In this document: piece by piece, positions 23,184 to 30,373 of the stretch
Numbering within the stretch: position 1 is the first letter of the stretch
Layout: the number at the start of each line of letters is the position of its first letter
Origin: Candidatus Dormiibacterota bacterium
GTDB taxonomy: Bacteria > Chloroflexota > Dormibacteria > Aeolococcales > Bog-877
Length of the DNA: 33,396 nucleotides
Assembly: GCA_027306655.1 (NCBI GenBank)
Contig: DAHUZL010000151.1
Coordinates: 1 to 33,396, forward strand
Direction: 5' to 3'
Notes under the pieces: model-generated
What the model was told of the DNA's origin: nothing
Database searches by the model: none
What the model saw: only the letters and a program-made list of their open reading frames with translations
Position numbers and translations under genes: made by a program

Positions 23184-23575
23184 CCCGCCCCCACGTCCTG
23201 CTGATCGAGGACTACCCGGACAACCGGGTCTTGGTGTCGGCGGTGCTCGGGGACGCCGGGTGGGAGGTGAGCGTCGCCGAGGACGCGCCCAGCTGCGATC
23301 GCCAGCTGGCGACCGGCCTCGAGCCCGACCTGTTCCTGATCGACCTCTCCCTGCCCGGCGAGGACGGCTGGAGCCTGGTCCGCCGGCTCCGCCAGGACCC
23401 CCGCTGGCGGGAGCGGCCGATGGTGGCGCTGACCGCCCACGCCATGGACGGAGACGCCCGCCGGGGCCTGCGCGCCGGCTTCGACGGCTATCTGACCAAG
23501 CCGATCGATCTCCAGACCTTCCCCGCCACCCTGGCCCGCTGGCTCAGGGAGCCGGCCGCGGCCGAGGGGGGCTGA
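23180..23575 (+). CDS. Single-domain response regulator
   Basis: 131 residues, a receiver domain and nothing else: acidic pair E10-D11, phosphoacceptor D55 (LIDLSLPGEDG), T85 (ALTAHAM) and K107 (YLTKPI). It resembles DivK/CheY-type regulators that signal through protein contacts. It is the natural phospho-partner of the kinase directly upstream (GTGA overlap). Since the kinase's own receiver-like tail looks dead, this separate protein probably takes over that role. An output gene is not visible, but the EAL protein of the same operon is a candidate target. Confidence 0.93.
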   Translation: MTRPHVLLIEDYPDNRVLVSAVLGDAGWEVSVAEDAPSCDRQLATGLEPDLFLIDLSLPGEDGWSLVRRLRQDPRWRERPMVALTAHAMDGDARRGLRAGFDGYLTKPIDLQTFPATLARWLREPAAAEGG

Positions 23576-23699
23576 CCGGGGGACCGGCCGGGATCCCGCG
23601 GGCCGGGGCTTGACCGGGCCGCCGATTGTCGCCACCATGCAATCCACAGGACAGGGGCGGCCGCCCGCGAGTGCGGCCGCCGAGGAGAGGGGGCCCGTG

Positions 23700-25583
23700 A
23701 TGCCGACCACCCGCACGACCACGATCACGAGCATGGGCGGCCGCCCGGCACAGCCCGGCCCGCGCCGCGGCTGGCGCCGGCTGGTGGCGGTGGCGGCCGG
23801 GCTGGCCGCCGTCCTCGGCTCCGCGCTGGCAGGGGCGGCTCAGACCGGGCGGGCCGCCCCGGCGGGCGGCACCGTCACCTTCGCCCTCCCCCCGGGCGAG
23901 TACTGCAACTACATCTCGCCCTTCATCAACGGGCCCGAGTCCAACAACGTGGACCTCTTCCAGTGCGAGTACTTCCTCTACCGGCCGCTCTACTGGTTCG
24001 GCAACAACGGCCAGTTCACCATCAACTACCGGCTCAGCATGGGCCGGCCGCCGGTGTACTCCAACGGCGGGCGCACGGTCACGATCACCCTCAACCACTA
24101 CCTGTGGTCGGACGGCAAGCCGGTGACCAACCGCGACATCGAGCTCTGGATGCACATCCTCCAGGTGGAGAAGGCGCAGTGGGTGGGCTACGTCCCCGGT
24201 GACATCCCCGACAACATCACCTCGATGAGCTTCCCGGCCGCCACCCCGGAGACCTTCAGCATCACCTTCAACAAGGCCTACGGGGCGACCTGGCTGCTCT
24301 ACAACAACCTCAGCATGATCTTCGCGATCCCCCAGCACGCCTGGGACCGGACCTCGGCCAGCAGCCCGATCGGCAACTACGACCTCACCCCCAAGGGTGC
24401 CGTCGCGGTCTGGCGGTACATCGACAGCCAGGCCAAGCAGGAGGCGACCTACACCACCAACCCGATGTGGAAGGTGGTGGACGGACCGTTCAAGCTGGCC
24501 GCCTACCTCCCCGCCACCGGCTACGCCGCCTTCGTCCCCAACCCCGCCTACACCGGGCCCCAGAAGCCCCGGATCGCCCGCCTCGAGGAGATCCCCTTCA
24601 CCAACGACACCGCCGAGTTCGACGCGCTCCGCTCGGGCGCGCTCGACTACGGCTACCTGCCCACCCAGGACCTGAACCAGCGGTCGTACTTCACCTCCCG
24701 GGGGTACACCGTCAGCCCCTGGGTGGACTGGGGCTTCAACAACTTCTGGATCAACTACACCAACCCCAAGGTGGGCGCCATCTTCGACCAGCTCTACGTG
24801 CGCCAGGCGATGCAGCGCCTGGTCGACCAGAACCGGATCGTGAAGGACATCTACCACGGCAACGCCTATCCCACCTACGGCCCGGTCCCGATCCTGCCTC
24901 GGAGCCCGTACCTCAGCCCCTATGAGGCCTCCGACCCCTACCCCTTCAGCATCCGGGCGGCCAGCCAGCTGCTGGCCCGCCACGGCTGGACGATCCATCC
25001 CAACGGTACCGACGTCTGCGGCCGCGCCGGCAGCGGGCCGTCCGACTGTGGCGCGGGGATCCGCGCGGGCACCCCGCTCAACTTCACCGTGATCAGCTCC
25101 CCGGGCTCGGTCGCCTTCAATGCCGAGATCAGCGTGATCCAATCCGACTGGACGCTGGCCGGGATCCACCTCACCATCACCCAGACCCCGGAGGCGACCC
25201 TCTTCGCCGAGCTGGTCCCCTGCAACAAGTCGACCGGGGCCGGATGCTCCTGGCAGATCGCCAACTTCGGGCAGCCCGGCTCGACCCCGACCTACTCGCC
25301 GCAATACCTGCCCACCGCGGGGATGTGGATCGGGAGCGGGGGCAGCAACAACGCCGCCGGCTACAACAACCCCGTCCTCGACCGGCTGATCGCCGCCACC
25401 AGCCTGCAGCCGGGGCTGGCTCCGTTCTGGGCCGAGGAGAACTACGCCGCCAAGGTCCTGCCGGTGATCTGGGAGCCCGACTACTACTACCAGCTGTCGG
25501 TGATCAGCCCCAAGTTGAAGGGCGCCCTGCCCCAGGATCCCAACCTCAACATCTATCCGCAGGCCTGGTCGCTCAGCGGCTGA
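23700..25583 (+). CDS. Extracellular solute-binding protein, family 5 (peptide/nickel type)
   Basis: 627 residues. An Arg-rich N-terminus and a hydrophobic stretch (about 22-42, LVAVAAGLAAVLGSALAGAA) form a Sec-type signal or anchor; there is no lipobox cysteine. The mature part has family-5 features (LNHYLWSDGKPVTNRDIELW, a VDGPFKLAAY block, YVRQAMQRLVDQ, ending in YQLSVISPKLKG). Such proteins capture oligopeptides or other solutes for an ABC importer. No permease or ATPase is next to it, so it is an orphan. ATG 23700 is preceded by GTG 23697; both lie after GAGGAGAGGGGG, and the choice changes one residue. Aromatic residues and Asn are frequent, as expected for an exported protein. Confidence 0.9.
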   Translation: MPTTRTTTITSMGGRPAQPGPRRGWRRLVAVAAGLAAVLGSALAGAAQTGRAAPAGGTVTFALPPGEYCNYISPFINGPESNNVDLFQCEYFLYRPLYWFGNNGQFTINYRLSMGRPPVYSNGGRTVTITLNHYLWSDGKPVTNRDIELWMHILQVEKAQWVGYVPGDIPDNITSMSFPAATPETFSITFNKAYGATWLLYNNLSMIFAIPQHAWDRTSASSPIGNYDLTPKGAVAVWRYIDSQAKQEATYTTNPMWKVVDGPFKLAAYLPATGYAAFVPNPAYTGPQKPRIARLEEIPFTNDTAEFDALRSGALDYGYLPTQDLNQRSYFTSRGYTVSPWVDWGFNNFWINYTNPKVGAIFDQLYVRQAMQRLVDQNRIVKDIYHGNAYPTYGPVPILPRSPYLSPYEASDPYPFSIRAASQLLARHGWTIHPNGTDVCGRAGSGPSDCGAGIRAGTPLNFTVISSPGSVAFNAEISVIQSDWTLAGIHLTITQTPEATLFAELVPCNKSTGAGCSWQIANFGQPGSTPTYSPQYLPTAGMWIGSGGSNNAAGYNNPVLDRLIAATSLQPGLAPFWAEENYAAKVLPVIWEPDYYYQLSVISPKLKGALPQDPNLNIYPQAWSLSG

Positions 25584-25613
25584 GCACCCCCCCACGCCCC
25601 GCCGGTGACGACG

Positions 25614-25649
25614 CCGGCGGACGGAGCCCACCCGGGCGCCGTCCGCCGG
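25614..25649. terminator. Hairpin between convergent genes, probable bidirectional terminator
   Basis: CCGGCGGACGG (25614-25624) and its exact complement CCGTCCGCCGG (25639-25649) form an 11-bp stem with a 14-base loop. It lies between the ends of the substrate-binding protein gene and the SDR gene. No T-run follows on either strand, so termination efficiency is uncertain. Confidence 0.5.
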
Positions 25650-25667
25650 GCCGCCGCCGCGCCGGGC

Positions 25668-26441
25668 TCAGTGCATGACGGCGCCGCCGTCGACGACGAT
25701 GGTCTGGCCGGTGATGAAGTCGCTGTCGGGGCCGGCCAGGAAGCTGACGGTGCCGACGACGTCCGCCGGCACCTCCACCCGTGCGATCGCGCGCTCGCGG
25801 AGACGCTCCGGACGCGCCGCCGCGGCGTCGGCAGCGCCGGGTCCGGCGGCGTCGGTCCGCCCGGGGGCGACGCAGTTGACCCGGATCCCATCCGGGCCCA
25901 CCGCCCGGGCCAGGCTGCGGGTGAACCCGAGCACCGCCGACTTGGCGGTCACGTACTGGAGCAGGGTGCTGGCCGCGCCCTTGAAGACGGTGGCGGAGCT
26001 GAGGTTGATCACCTTTCCGTAGGCGCGCCGGCGCATGTCGGGCACCACCGCCCGGGCGCAGAGCCACATCCCGATCACGTTGACGCGCAGGACGTGCTCG
26101 AAATGCTCCAGCGGGATGGACGCGAAGTCGCCGTCCACCAGCGGCACCCGCTGGAACACGGCGGCATTGTTGACCAGGATGTCGACCCGCCCGAACGCGC
26201 CCAGCGCGCCCGCCACCATCGCCTCGACGCTGGCGGGGTCCCCGACATCGGTGGCGAGCGCGATCGCGCTGGCGCCCGCGGCCCCCAGCTCGGCCGCGGC
26301 GGCCTCGCCGGCCGCCCGGTCCAGGTCGGCCACCACCACCTGGGCGCCGTCGGCGGCGAGCCGCGCCGCGAAGGCGCGGCCGAGACCGTGACCGGCTCCG
26401 GTCACGATCGCGCAGCGGCCCTGGAGCGGGTGCCCGTCCAC
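25668..26441 (-). CDS. Short-chain dehydrogenase/reductase (SDR family)
   Basis: 257 residues, classical SDR: cofactor motif TGAGHGLG (14-21), an acidic residue after beta-2 (VADLDR) that favours NAD, NNAA, the active-site Ser in NLSSA and the YVTAK catalytic pair. It ends with the usual PDSDFITGQTIVVDGG. The substrate is unknown. An Ala/Arg-rich insertion after the VAPGRTD block varies within the family. The start is GTG at 26441, seven bases behind a TATCAT -10 box, so the mRNA is probably leaderless. The rhodanese gene lies 52 bases upstream on the same strand, but this gene appears to have its own promoter. Confidence 0.92.
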   Translation of the reverse strand: MDGHPLQGRCAIVTGAGHGLGRAFAARLAADGAQVVVADLDRAAGEAAAAELGAAGASAIALATDVGDPASVEAMVAGALGAFGRVDILVNNAAVFQRVPLVDGDFASIPLEHFEHVLRVNVIGMWLCARAVVPDMRRRAYGKVINLSSATVFKGAASTLLQYVTAKSAVLGFTRSLARAVGPDGIRVNCVAPGRTDAAGPGAADAAAARPERLRERAIARVEVPADVVGTVSFLAGPDSDFITGQTIVVDGGAVMH

Positions 26442-26448
26442 GGCCGCG

Positions 26449-26454
26449 ATGATA
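26449..26454 (-). promoter_or_regulatory. Putative -10 box (TATCAT) of a leaderless promoter for the SDR gene
   Basis: TATCAT on the minus strand (26454-26449, 5 of 6 matches to TATAAT) is followed by seven bases and the GTG start codon at 26441. The predicted transcript begins about one base before the start codon. Confidence 0.5.
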
Positions 26455-26493
26455 GGCGAGGCGGGGGCGCCGGCGGCGTCCCCGCCCCCGCGC

Positions 26494-27345
26494 TCAGCGC
26501 TCGATCGGAGCCCGCACCAGACTGCCCCACTCGGTCCACGAGCCGTCGTAGTTGCGGACCTGAGGGTAGCCCAGGAGCTCGTGGAGGACGAACCAGGTGT
26601 GGGCGGAGCGCTCGCCGATGCGGCAGTAGGCGACCACGTCCTTGTCGGGAGTGACCCCCTCCCCGCCGTAGAGGGCGCGCAGCTGGTCGGCGGGCAGGAA
26701 CGTCTCCTGCTCGGGGTGCACCGCCTTGCTCCAGGGGATGTTGCGCGCGCCCGGGATGTGGCCCGGCTTCTGGGCCGCCTCGTTGGGCAGGTGGTCGGGC
26801 GTCAGCCGCTCGCCGCGGAACTCCTCGGGCGAGCGGACGTCCACCAGGGCGGCGTCGGGGCGGCCCAGGATACGGCCGGCGACGTCGTCGCGGAAGATCC
26901 GGATCGCGGCGTCGCCCGGGCCGGGGCGGTAGCCCGCCGTGGGGGCGGCGGGGGTGACGTCAGTGGTGAGGGCAAGGCCGTCCAGCTCCCACTTGCGCCG
27001 GCCGCCGTCGAGGAGCTGGACCCGGGGGTGGCCGTAGTAGGTGAAGTACCAGTAGGCGTAGGCGGCGAACCAGTTCTTGTTGCCGCCGTAGAGCACCACC
27101 CGGGTGTCCCGGGTGACCCCGTAGCGGTCCATCAGCCGGCCGAACCCCTCCGGCCCGACGAAGTCCCGCTGGATCGGGTCCTGGAGGTCGTCCTTCCAGT
27201 GCACCCCGACCGCCCCCGGGATGTGGCCCTTCTGGTAGGCGGTGGTGTCCTCGTCCACGTCGAGGACGCGCAGGTCGGGATCGTGCAGGTGCTCGTTCAG
27301 CCAGGCGGTTGTGACCAGGGCGTCGGGGCGGGCATAGTCGCTCAT
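26494..27345 (-). CDS. Thiosulfate sulfurtransferase (tandem-domain rhodanese, SseA/CysA2-like)
   Basis: Transfers sulfane sulfur from thiosulfate (or a similar donor) to a thiophilic acceptor. 283 residues with two rhodanese domains. The N-terminal one (about 8-125: LDVDED, GHIPGAVGVHW) is inactive, with no Cys in its loop. The C-terminal one carries the active-site C241 in YCRIGERS, followed by the family ending NYDGSWTEWG. The CRxGxR loop points to thiosulfate rather than 3-mercaptopyruvate. ATG 27345 has the ribosome binding site AAGGAGC, inside the palindrome GGAGCGCTCC. A 14-codon Cys-containing reading frame lies upstream and may control expression. Confidence 0.95.
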   Translation of the reverse strand: MSDYARPDALVTTAWLNEHLHDPDLRVLDVDEDTTAYQKGHIPGAVGVHWKDDLQDPIQRDFVGPEGFGRLMDRYGVTRDTRVVLYGGNKNWFAAYAYWYFTYYGHPRVQLLDGGRRKWELDGLALTTDVTPAAPTAGYRPGPGDAAIRIFRDDVAGRILGRPDAALVDVRSPEEFRGERLTPDHLPNEAAQKPGHIPGARNIPWSKAVHPEQETFLPADQLRALYGGEGVTPDKDVVAYCRIGERSAHTWFVLHELLGYPQVRNYDGSWTEWGSLVRAPIER

Positions 27346-27422
27346 GGAGCGCTCCTTCTGGGGGGCGGGCGGGTGATGGGACGGTGCGGCCGCGAGGGCG
27401 ACCTGCGGTCGGCGGGCCGGCG

Positions 27423-27467
27423 TCAGCGCCGAAACGCCCCACGACATCGGCGGCGGGCCATCACCAT
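27423..27467 (-). CDS. Possible cysteine-containing leader peptide upstream of the rhodanese gene
   Basis: ATG at 27467 opens a 14-codon frame, MVMARRRCRGAFRR, ending in TGA at 27425-27423, 77 bases before the rhodanese start. A TACGAT -10 box lies nine bases upstream of the ATG, so the transcript would begin about three bases before it. Arg-rich mini-ORFs with a Cys-Arg pair are known before sulfur genes in actinobacteria, where they act as cysteine-responsive attenuators. I see no strong terminator after it, so control could be translational or Rho-dependent. Its short length makes this tentative. Confidence 0.5.
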   Translation of the reverse strand: MVMARRRCRGAFRR

Positions 27468-27476
27468 GCTGCCGCG

Positions 27477-27482
27477 ATCGTA
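27477..27482 (-). promoter_or_regulatory. Putative -10 box (TACGAT) for the leader peptide and rhodanese
   Basis: TACGAT on the minus strand (27482-27477) sits nine bases before the leader peptide ATG. A CTGGCC hexamer 17 bases further upstream matches the -35 consensus at three positions only. Confidence 0.4.
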
Positions 27483-27556
27483 CCAGAGCCGATCGGGTGG
27501 GCCAGACTCGGGACCACCTCGTCGGTCCGGTCCGGGGGCGGCACCGCTCGCGGCCG

Positions 27557-27904
27557 TCAGTCCCGGTCCCACTCCGGGCGCTTGCGGAAGAGGCCGCCCC
27601 AGCCCAGGTGGAACCAGCGCTCGGCGCGGTAGGCGGGGAGCTGGGCGGCGTCGACCGCGGTCAGCGAGGTGTGGACCGCGCTGCGAGTGATCCGCTCGAC
27701 CCGGTCCGCCGCCAGCTCCACGATCTGCCCCCCCGGCCGGCGAACCGCGAGGCCGTGGAAGATGTCCTCACCCTCGTCGCCGAGGAGGGACTCGGTGGTG
27801 CCGATGGCGGCCCCGTCGCGGTCCAGGACCGGCGCCCGGTAGGGCGTCGCGGTCCAGGCCACCTGCTCCTCCCCCGCCGGGGTCTCGGCGAGATCGTCCG
27901 TCAT
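27557..27904 (-). CDS. Small PRC-barrel-like protein of unknown function
   Basis: 115 residues. The middle (about 20-85: PVLDRDGAAIGTTESLLGDE...GLAVRRPGGQIVELAADRVERI) has the strand pattern and DxxGxxIG opening of PRC-barrel domains. The C-terminal ~30 residues are basic and aromatic (ERWFHLGWGGLFRKRPEWDRD). I do not recognise a named family. ATG 27904 has GAGGCAGGG just upstream. An in-frame ATG at 27919 would add five residues and is also possible. A TATCAT -10 box (27942-27937) would give a leader of about 25 bases for the chosen start. It is not clearly co-transcribed with its neighbours. Confidence 0.7.
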   Translation of the reverse strand: MTDDLAETPAGEEQVAWTATPYRAPVLDRDGAAIGTTESLLGDEGEDIFHGLAVRRPGGQIVELAADRVERITRSAVHTSLTAVDAAQLPAYRAERWFHLGWGGLFRKRPEWDRD

Positions 27905-27936
27905 CGCGCCCTGCCTCATTGCCCTGCCGCGGAACG

Positions 27937-27942
27937 ATGATA
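27937..27942 (-). promoter_or_regulatory. Putative -10 box (TATCAT) for the PRC-barrel-like gene
   Basis: TATCAT reads on the minus strand (27942-27937). Transcription would start near 27930, inside the 75-base gap between this gene and the HtrA lipoprotein gene. Confidence 0.4.
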
Positions 27943-27979
27943 GCGCCCGCCCGTCGGATCGGTCGCGGGGCGCCCTCAG

Positions 27980-29080
27980 TCAGCCCGAGGCGGGCAGCTG
28001 CCCGAGGCGGACCGTGAGCGTCTCGCGGGCGCCCGACGGGGTCACGATCCCCACCGGCACCCGCTCGCCCGGCGCCAGCCCGGCCAGGACGGTGGTGAGG
28101 GCGCTCACGGAGAGGGTGGGCCGGTGGTCCACCGACACGATGATGTCGTCCACCCGGATCCCCGCCCGCTGGGCGGGGGCCCCGGCGATGACCCGGGCCA
28201 CCTGGGCCCCGGCGGGGCTGCCGTCGGAGCTGAGGACGTCGCCGACGTCCACCCCCAGGAAGGCACGGTGGCTGTTCACCACCCGCCCATCGCGGATGAT
28301 CTGGCCGGCGATCGACTGGACCACGTCGCTCGGGATCGCAAACCCGATCCCGGGAGCCTGCGATCCCCCGAGGCTGTTGTCGAGGGCGGCCAGGGTGGGG
28401 ATCCCCACCACCTGGCCGGCGAGGTCGACCAGCGCGCCGCCGCTGTTGCCAGGGTTGATCGCGGCGCTGGTCTGGAGGACGTCGGGCAGGGTCACCCCGC
28501 TCGGCTCCTGGACGGTGCGCCCGGTGGCGCTGATGATCCCGGTGCTGACGCTGCTCTGGAGCCCGAGCGGGTTGCCGATCGCCATCACGATGTCGCCGAC
28601 CTGGAGCCGGCTGGAGTCGGCGAAGGTGGCGGGGCGGAGCCCGGTCGCGCGGATCCGGATCACCGCCAGGTCGTCGGCCCGGAAGGTGTTGACCAGCCGG
28701 CCCGGGTACACCCGGCCGTTGGCGAGGGTCACGGTGAAGCGGCGGAACCCACTCACCACGTGGTTGTTGGTGACGATGTCGCCCCCGGTGTCGAACACGA
28801 TCCCCGAGCCCAGGTCGCTGCTGGTGGAGATCTCGACGACCGAGGGCGCCACCCGCCGCACCACGTCCACGTAATCCTGCTGGAGGGCGGTCAGCGCCTG
28901 CGCGAGGGTGGCGGGGCTGACCGTGGTCGGGAGCGTGGTGCCGGCCGACCGGGGGGCGGGCGCCGCCGGTGTGGGGCCGGTGGCCGGGCGGCCCGCATGG
29001 GCGGCCGGACCACAGCCGGCGAGGACGGCGGCGAGCCCGAGCCCGGCGAAGGCGAGCATGGTCGGCGGCCGTCGGGTCAC
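27980..29080 (-). CDS. HtrA/DegP-family serine protease, probable lipoprotein
   Basis: 366 residues. The signal peptide ends in the lipobox LAGC (lipidated C23), followed by a Pro/Ala linker, an S1C protease domain (about 65-265) and a PDZ domain (about 275-365). The triad is intact: H107 (TNNHV), D137 (DDLAVIRI) and S213 (GNSGG). It should degrade or sense misfolded proteins outside the membrane. GTG 29080 directly precedes the signal peptide and has GAGGG upstream. A CAGACT hexamer ends six bases before it, and a direct repeat lies over its -35 region. Longer open sequence upstream lacks a plausible signal sequence. The neighbouring HtrA gene upstream is a close paralogue. Confidence 0.93.
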   Translation of the reverse strand: MTRRPPTMLAFAGLGLAAVLAGCGPAAHAGRPATGPTPAAPAPRSAGTTLPTTVSPATLAQALTALQQDYVDVVRRVAPSVVEISTSSDLGSGIVFDTGGDIVTNNHVVSGFRRFTVTLANGRVYPGRLVNTFRADDLAVIRIRATGLRPATFADSSRLQVGDIVMAIGNPLGLQSSVSTGIISATGRTVQEPSGVTLPDVLQTSAAINPGNSGGALVDLAGQVVGIPTLAALDNSLGGSQAPGIGFAIPSDVVQSIAGQIIRDGRVVNSHRAFLGVDVGDVLSSDGSPAGAQVARVIAGAPAQRAGIRVDDIIVSVDHRPTLSVSALTTVLAGLAPGERVPVGIVTPSGARETLTVRLGQLPASG

Positions 29081-29086
29081 GCCCTC

Positions 29087-29121
29087 AGTCTGCGCGCATC
29101 CGAATGAGAGAAACGTGAGAG
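29087..29121 (-). promoter_or_regulatory. Direct-repeat operator candidate and promoter of the HtrA lipoprotein gene
   Basis: On the minus strand CTCTCA occurs twice, 11 bases apart (29121-29116 and 29110-29105). Eleven-base direct repeats are typical of OmpR/PhoB-type regulators. A CAGACT hexamer (29092-29087) sits where the -10 would be, and its -35 position falls on the repeats. This suits an activator-dependent promoter. The GTG start follows six bases after the hexamer. Confidence 0.5.
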
Positions 29122-29147
29122 TCGGCTGAGGGGCCGGTCGGGAGCGG

Positions 29148-30299
29148 TCAGCGGGATCGGCGCCTGGGGGCGCGCACGGTCGCCTGGAGGCGCCGACCCT
29201 CCGGGGTGAGGACGGTGACGGCGGCGGCACGCCCGGGCCGGAGGCGGGACAGCGCCGCCGCCAGCGCCGCCACGGTGAGGGTCGGCCGGCCGGCCACCGC
29301 GACCACGATCTCCTGCGGACGGAGCCCGGCCCGGGCGGCCGGGGACGCCGGACTCACGTCGGTGACCAGCACCCCCGCGGGCGCGCCGGCGGCGGTGACC
29401 ACCCCGCCCCCGGTGAGGCCGAGGAGGTCGGGCGTGGTGGTCCCGACCGCCCCGCCCCGGACCAGCTCGGCGGCCACGGTGGCAACGGTCCGGCTCGGCA
29501 CCGCGAAGCCGATGCCGGGGGCCTCCCCCGCCTGCTGCTGGCTGAGTGCCACCAGGGTCGGGATCCCGACCACCTGGCCAGCGAGGTCGACCAGCGCCCC
29601 CCCGCTGTTGCCGGGGTTGATCTCGGCGCTGGTCTGGACCGCGTCGGCGATGGTGACCCCGTCGGGCTCGGTGACGCGCCGGCCGATCGCGCTCACGATG
29701 CCCACGCTGACGCTGCTCTGGAAGCCGAGGGGGTTGCCCACCGCGAGGACGATCGCGCCCGGCTCCACCGCCCCGGGGCCGGCGAAGCGGGCCGGGCTGA
29801 GGCCCCCGGCGTGGATGCGGACGACGGCGAGGTCCTCGGCGCGGTCGGTTCCCACCACCGTCCCGGTGGTGATCCGACCGTCGGCGAGGGTGACGGTGAC
29901 GCGGCGGGAGCGGCCGACCACGTGGGCATTGGTCACGATGTCGCCCCGTCGGTCGAGGATGACCCCCGAGCCGAGGTCGCCGGCGGTGGTGATCTGGACC
30001 ACGGCCGGCTCGATCGCGCGGACCACCCGGACGTAGGTGGCCTGCAGCGCCTCCAGCGCCCGGGCCAGCGGACCCCTGGGCAGCACGACGCCCGTGGGCG
30101 GCGGCAGGCCGGCCGGGGGACGGGCGCGGCGCGCCGTGGCGACCGCGGCGCGGACGGGGTGGTGGGGTGAGCCGGCCAGCGTCACCCCCGCCAGGGCGAG
30201 GCCCAGCACCACCAGCACCCCGAGCGGCCGCAGCCAGTCCCCCCGCCGGCCATCACCGGCGGGGCGGGTGGGGCGGGGGATCCGCGGATGGGCGGCCAT
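29148..30299 (-). CDS. HtrA/DegP-family serine protease, membrane-anchored
   Basis: 383 residues: a basic N-terminus, one transmembrane helix (about 25-43), a Pro-rich linker, an S1C protease domain (about 80-290) and a PDZ domain (about 295-378). The triad is intact: H126 (TNAHV), D156 (EDLAVVRI) and S232 (GNSGG). Compared with the lipoprotein gene downstream it has a membrane helix instead of a lipobox; otherwise the two align along their full length, so they look like a tandem duplication. ATG 30299 is preceded by AGGA. The 67-base gap to the downstream gene contains that gene's own promoter candidate. Confidence 0.93.
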   Translation of the reverse strand: MAAHPRIPRPTRPAGDGRRGDWLRPLGVLVVLGLALAGVTLAGSPHHPVRAAVATARRARPPAGLPPPTGVVLPRGPLARALEALQATYVRVVRAIEPAVVQITTAGDLGSGVILDRRGDIVTNAHVVGRSRRVTVTLADGRITTGTVVGTDRAEDLAVVRIHAGGLSPARFAGPGAVEPGAIVLAVGNPLGFQSSVSVGIVSAIGRRVTEPDGVTIADAVQTSAEINPGNSGGALVDLAGQVVGIPTLVALSQQQAGEAPGIGFAVPSRTVATVAAELVRGGAVGTTTPDLLGLTGGGVVTAAGAPAGVLVTDVSPASPAARAGLRPQEIVVAVAGRPTLTVAALAAALSRLRPGRAAAVTVLTPEGRRLQATVRAPRRRSR

Positions 30300-30306
30300 C
30301 GTCCCG

Positions 30307-30336
30307 ATCCTGCGCCCGCCGGGGGCCGGGCGGCAA
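30307..30336 (-). promoter_or_regulatory. Possible promoter of the membrane-anchored HtrA gene
   Basis: On the minus strand TTGCCG (30336-30331, four matches to TTGACA) and CAGGAT (30312-30307) are 18 bases apart; the ATG follows seven bases later. The -10 match is weak (CA instead of TA). Confidence 0.3.
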
Positions 30337-30373
30337 GATGACGCTCGCCGCCGATGTCGAAGGGAGGACCCCG

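Noticed and set aside
23584-23606. CCGGCC/GGCCGG hairpin after the response regulator gene as a terminator
   Set aside because: The stem is only six pairs with an 11-base loop and no T-run, a level of pairing that is common by chance in this GC-rich DNA.
23610-23638. TTGACC with a CACCAT hexamer as promoter of the substrate-binding protein gene
   Set aside because: The -35 is good but the -10 matches only three positions and lacks the initial TA, so I do not annotate it.
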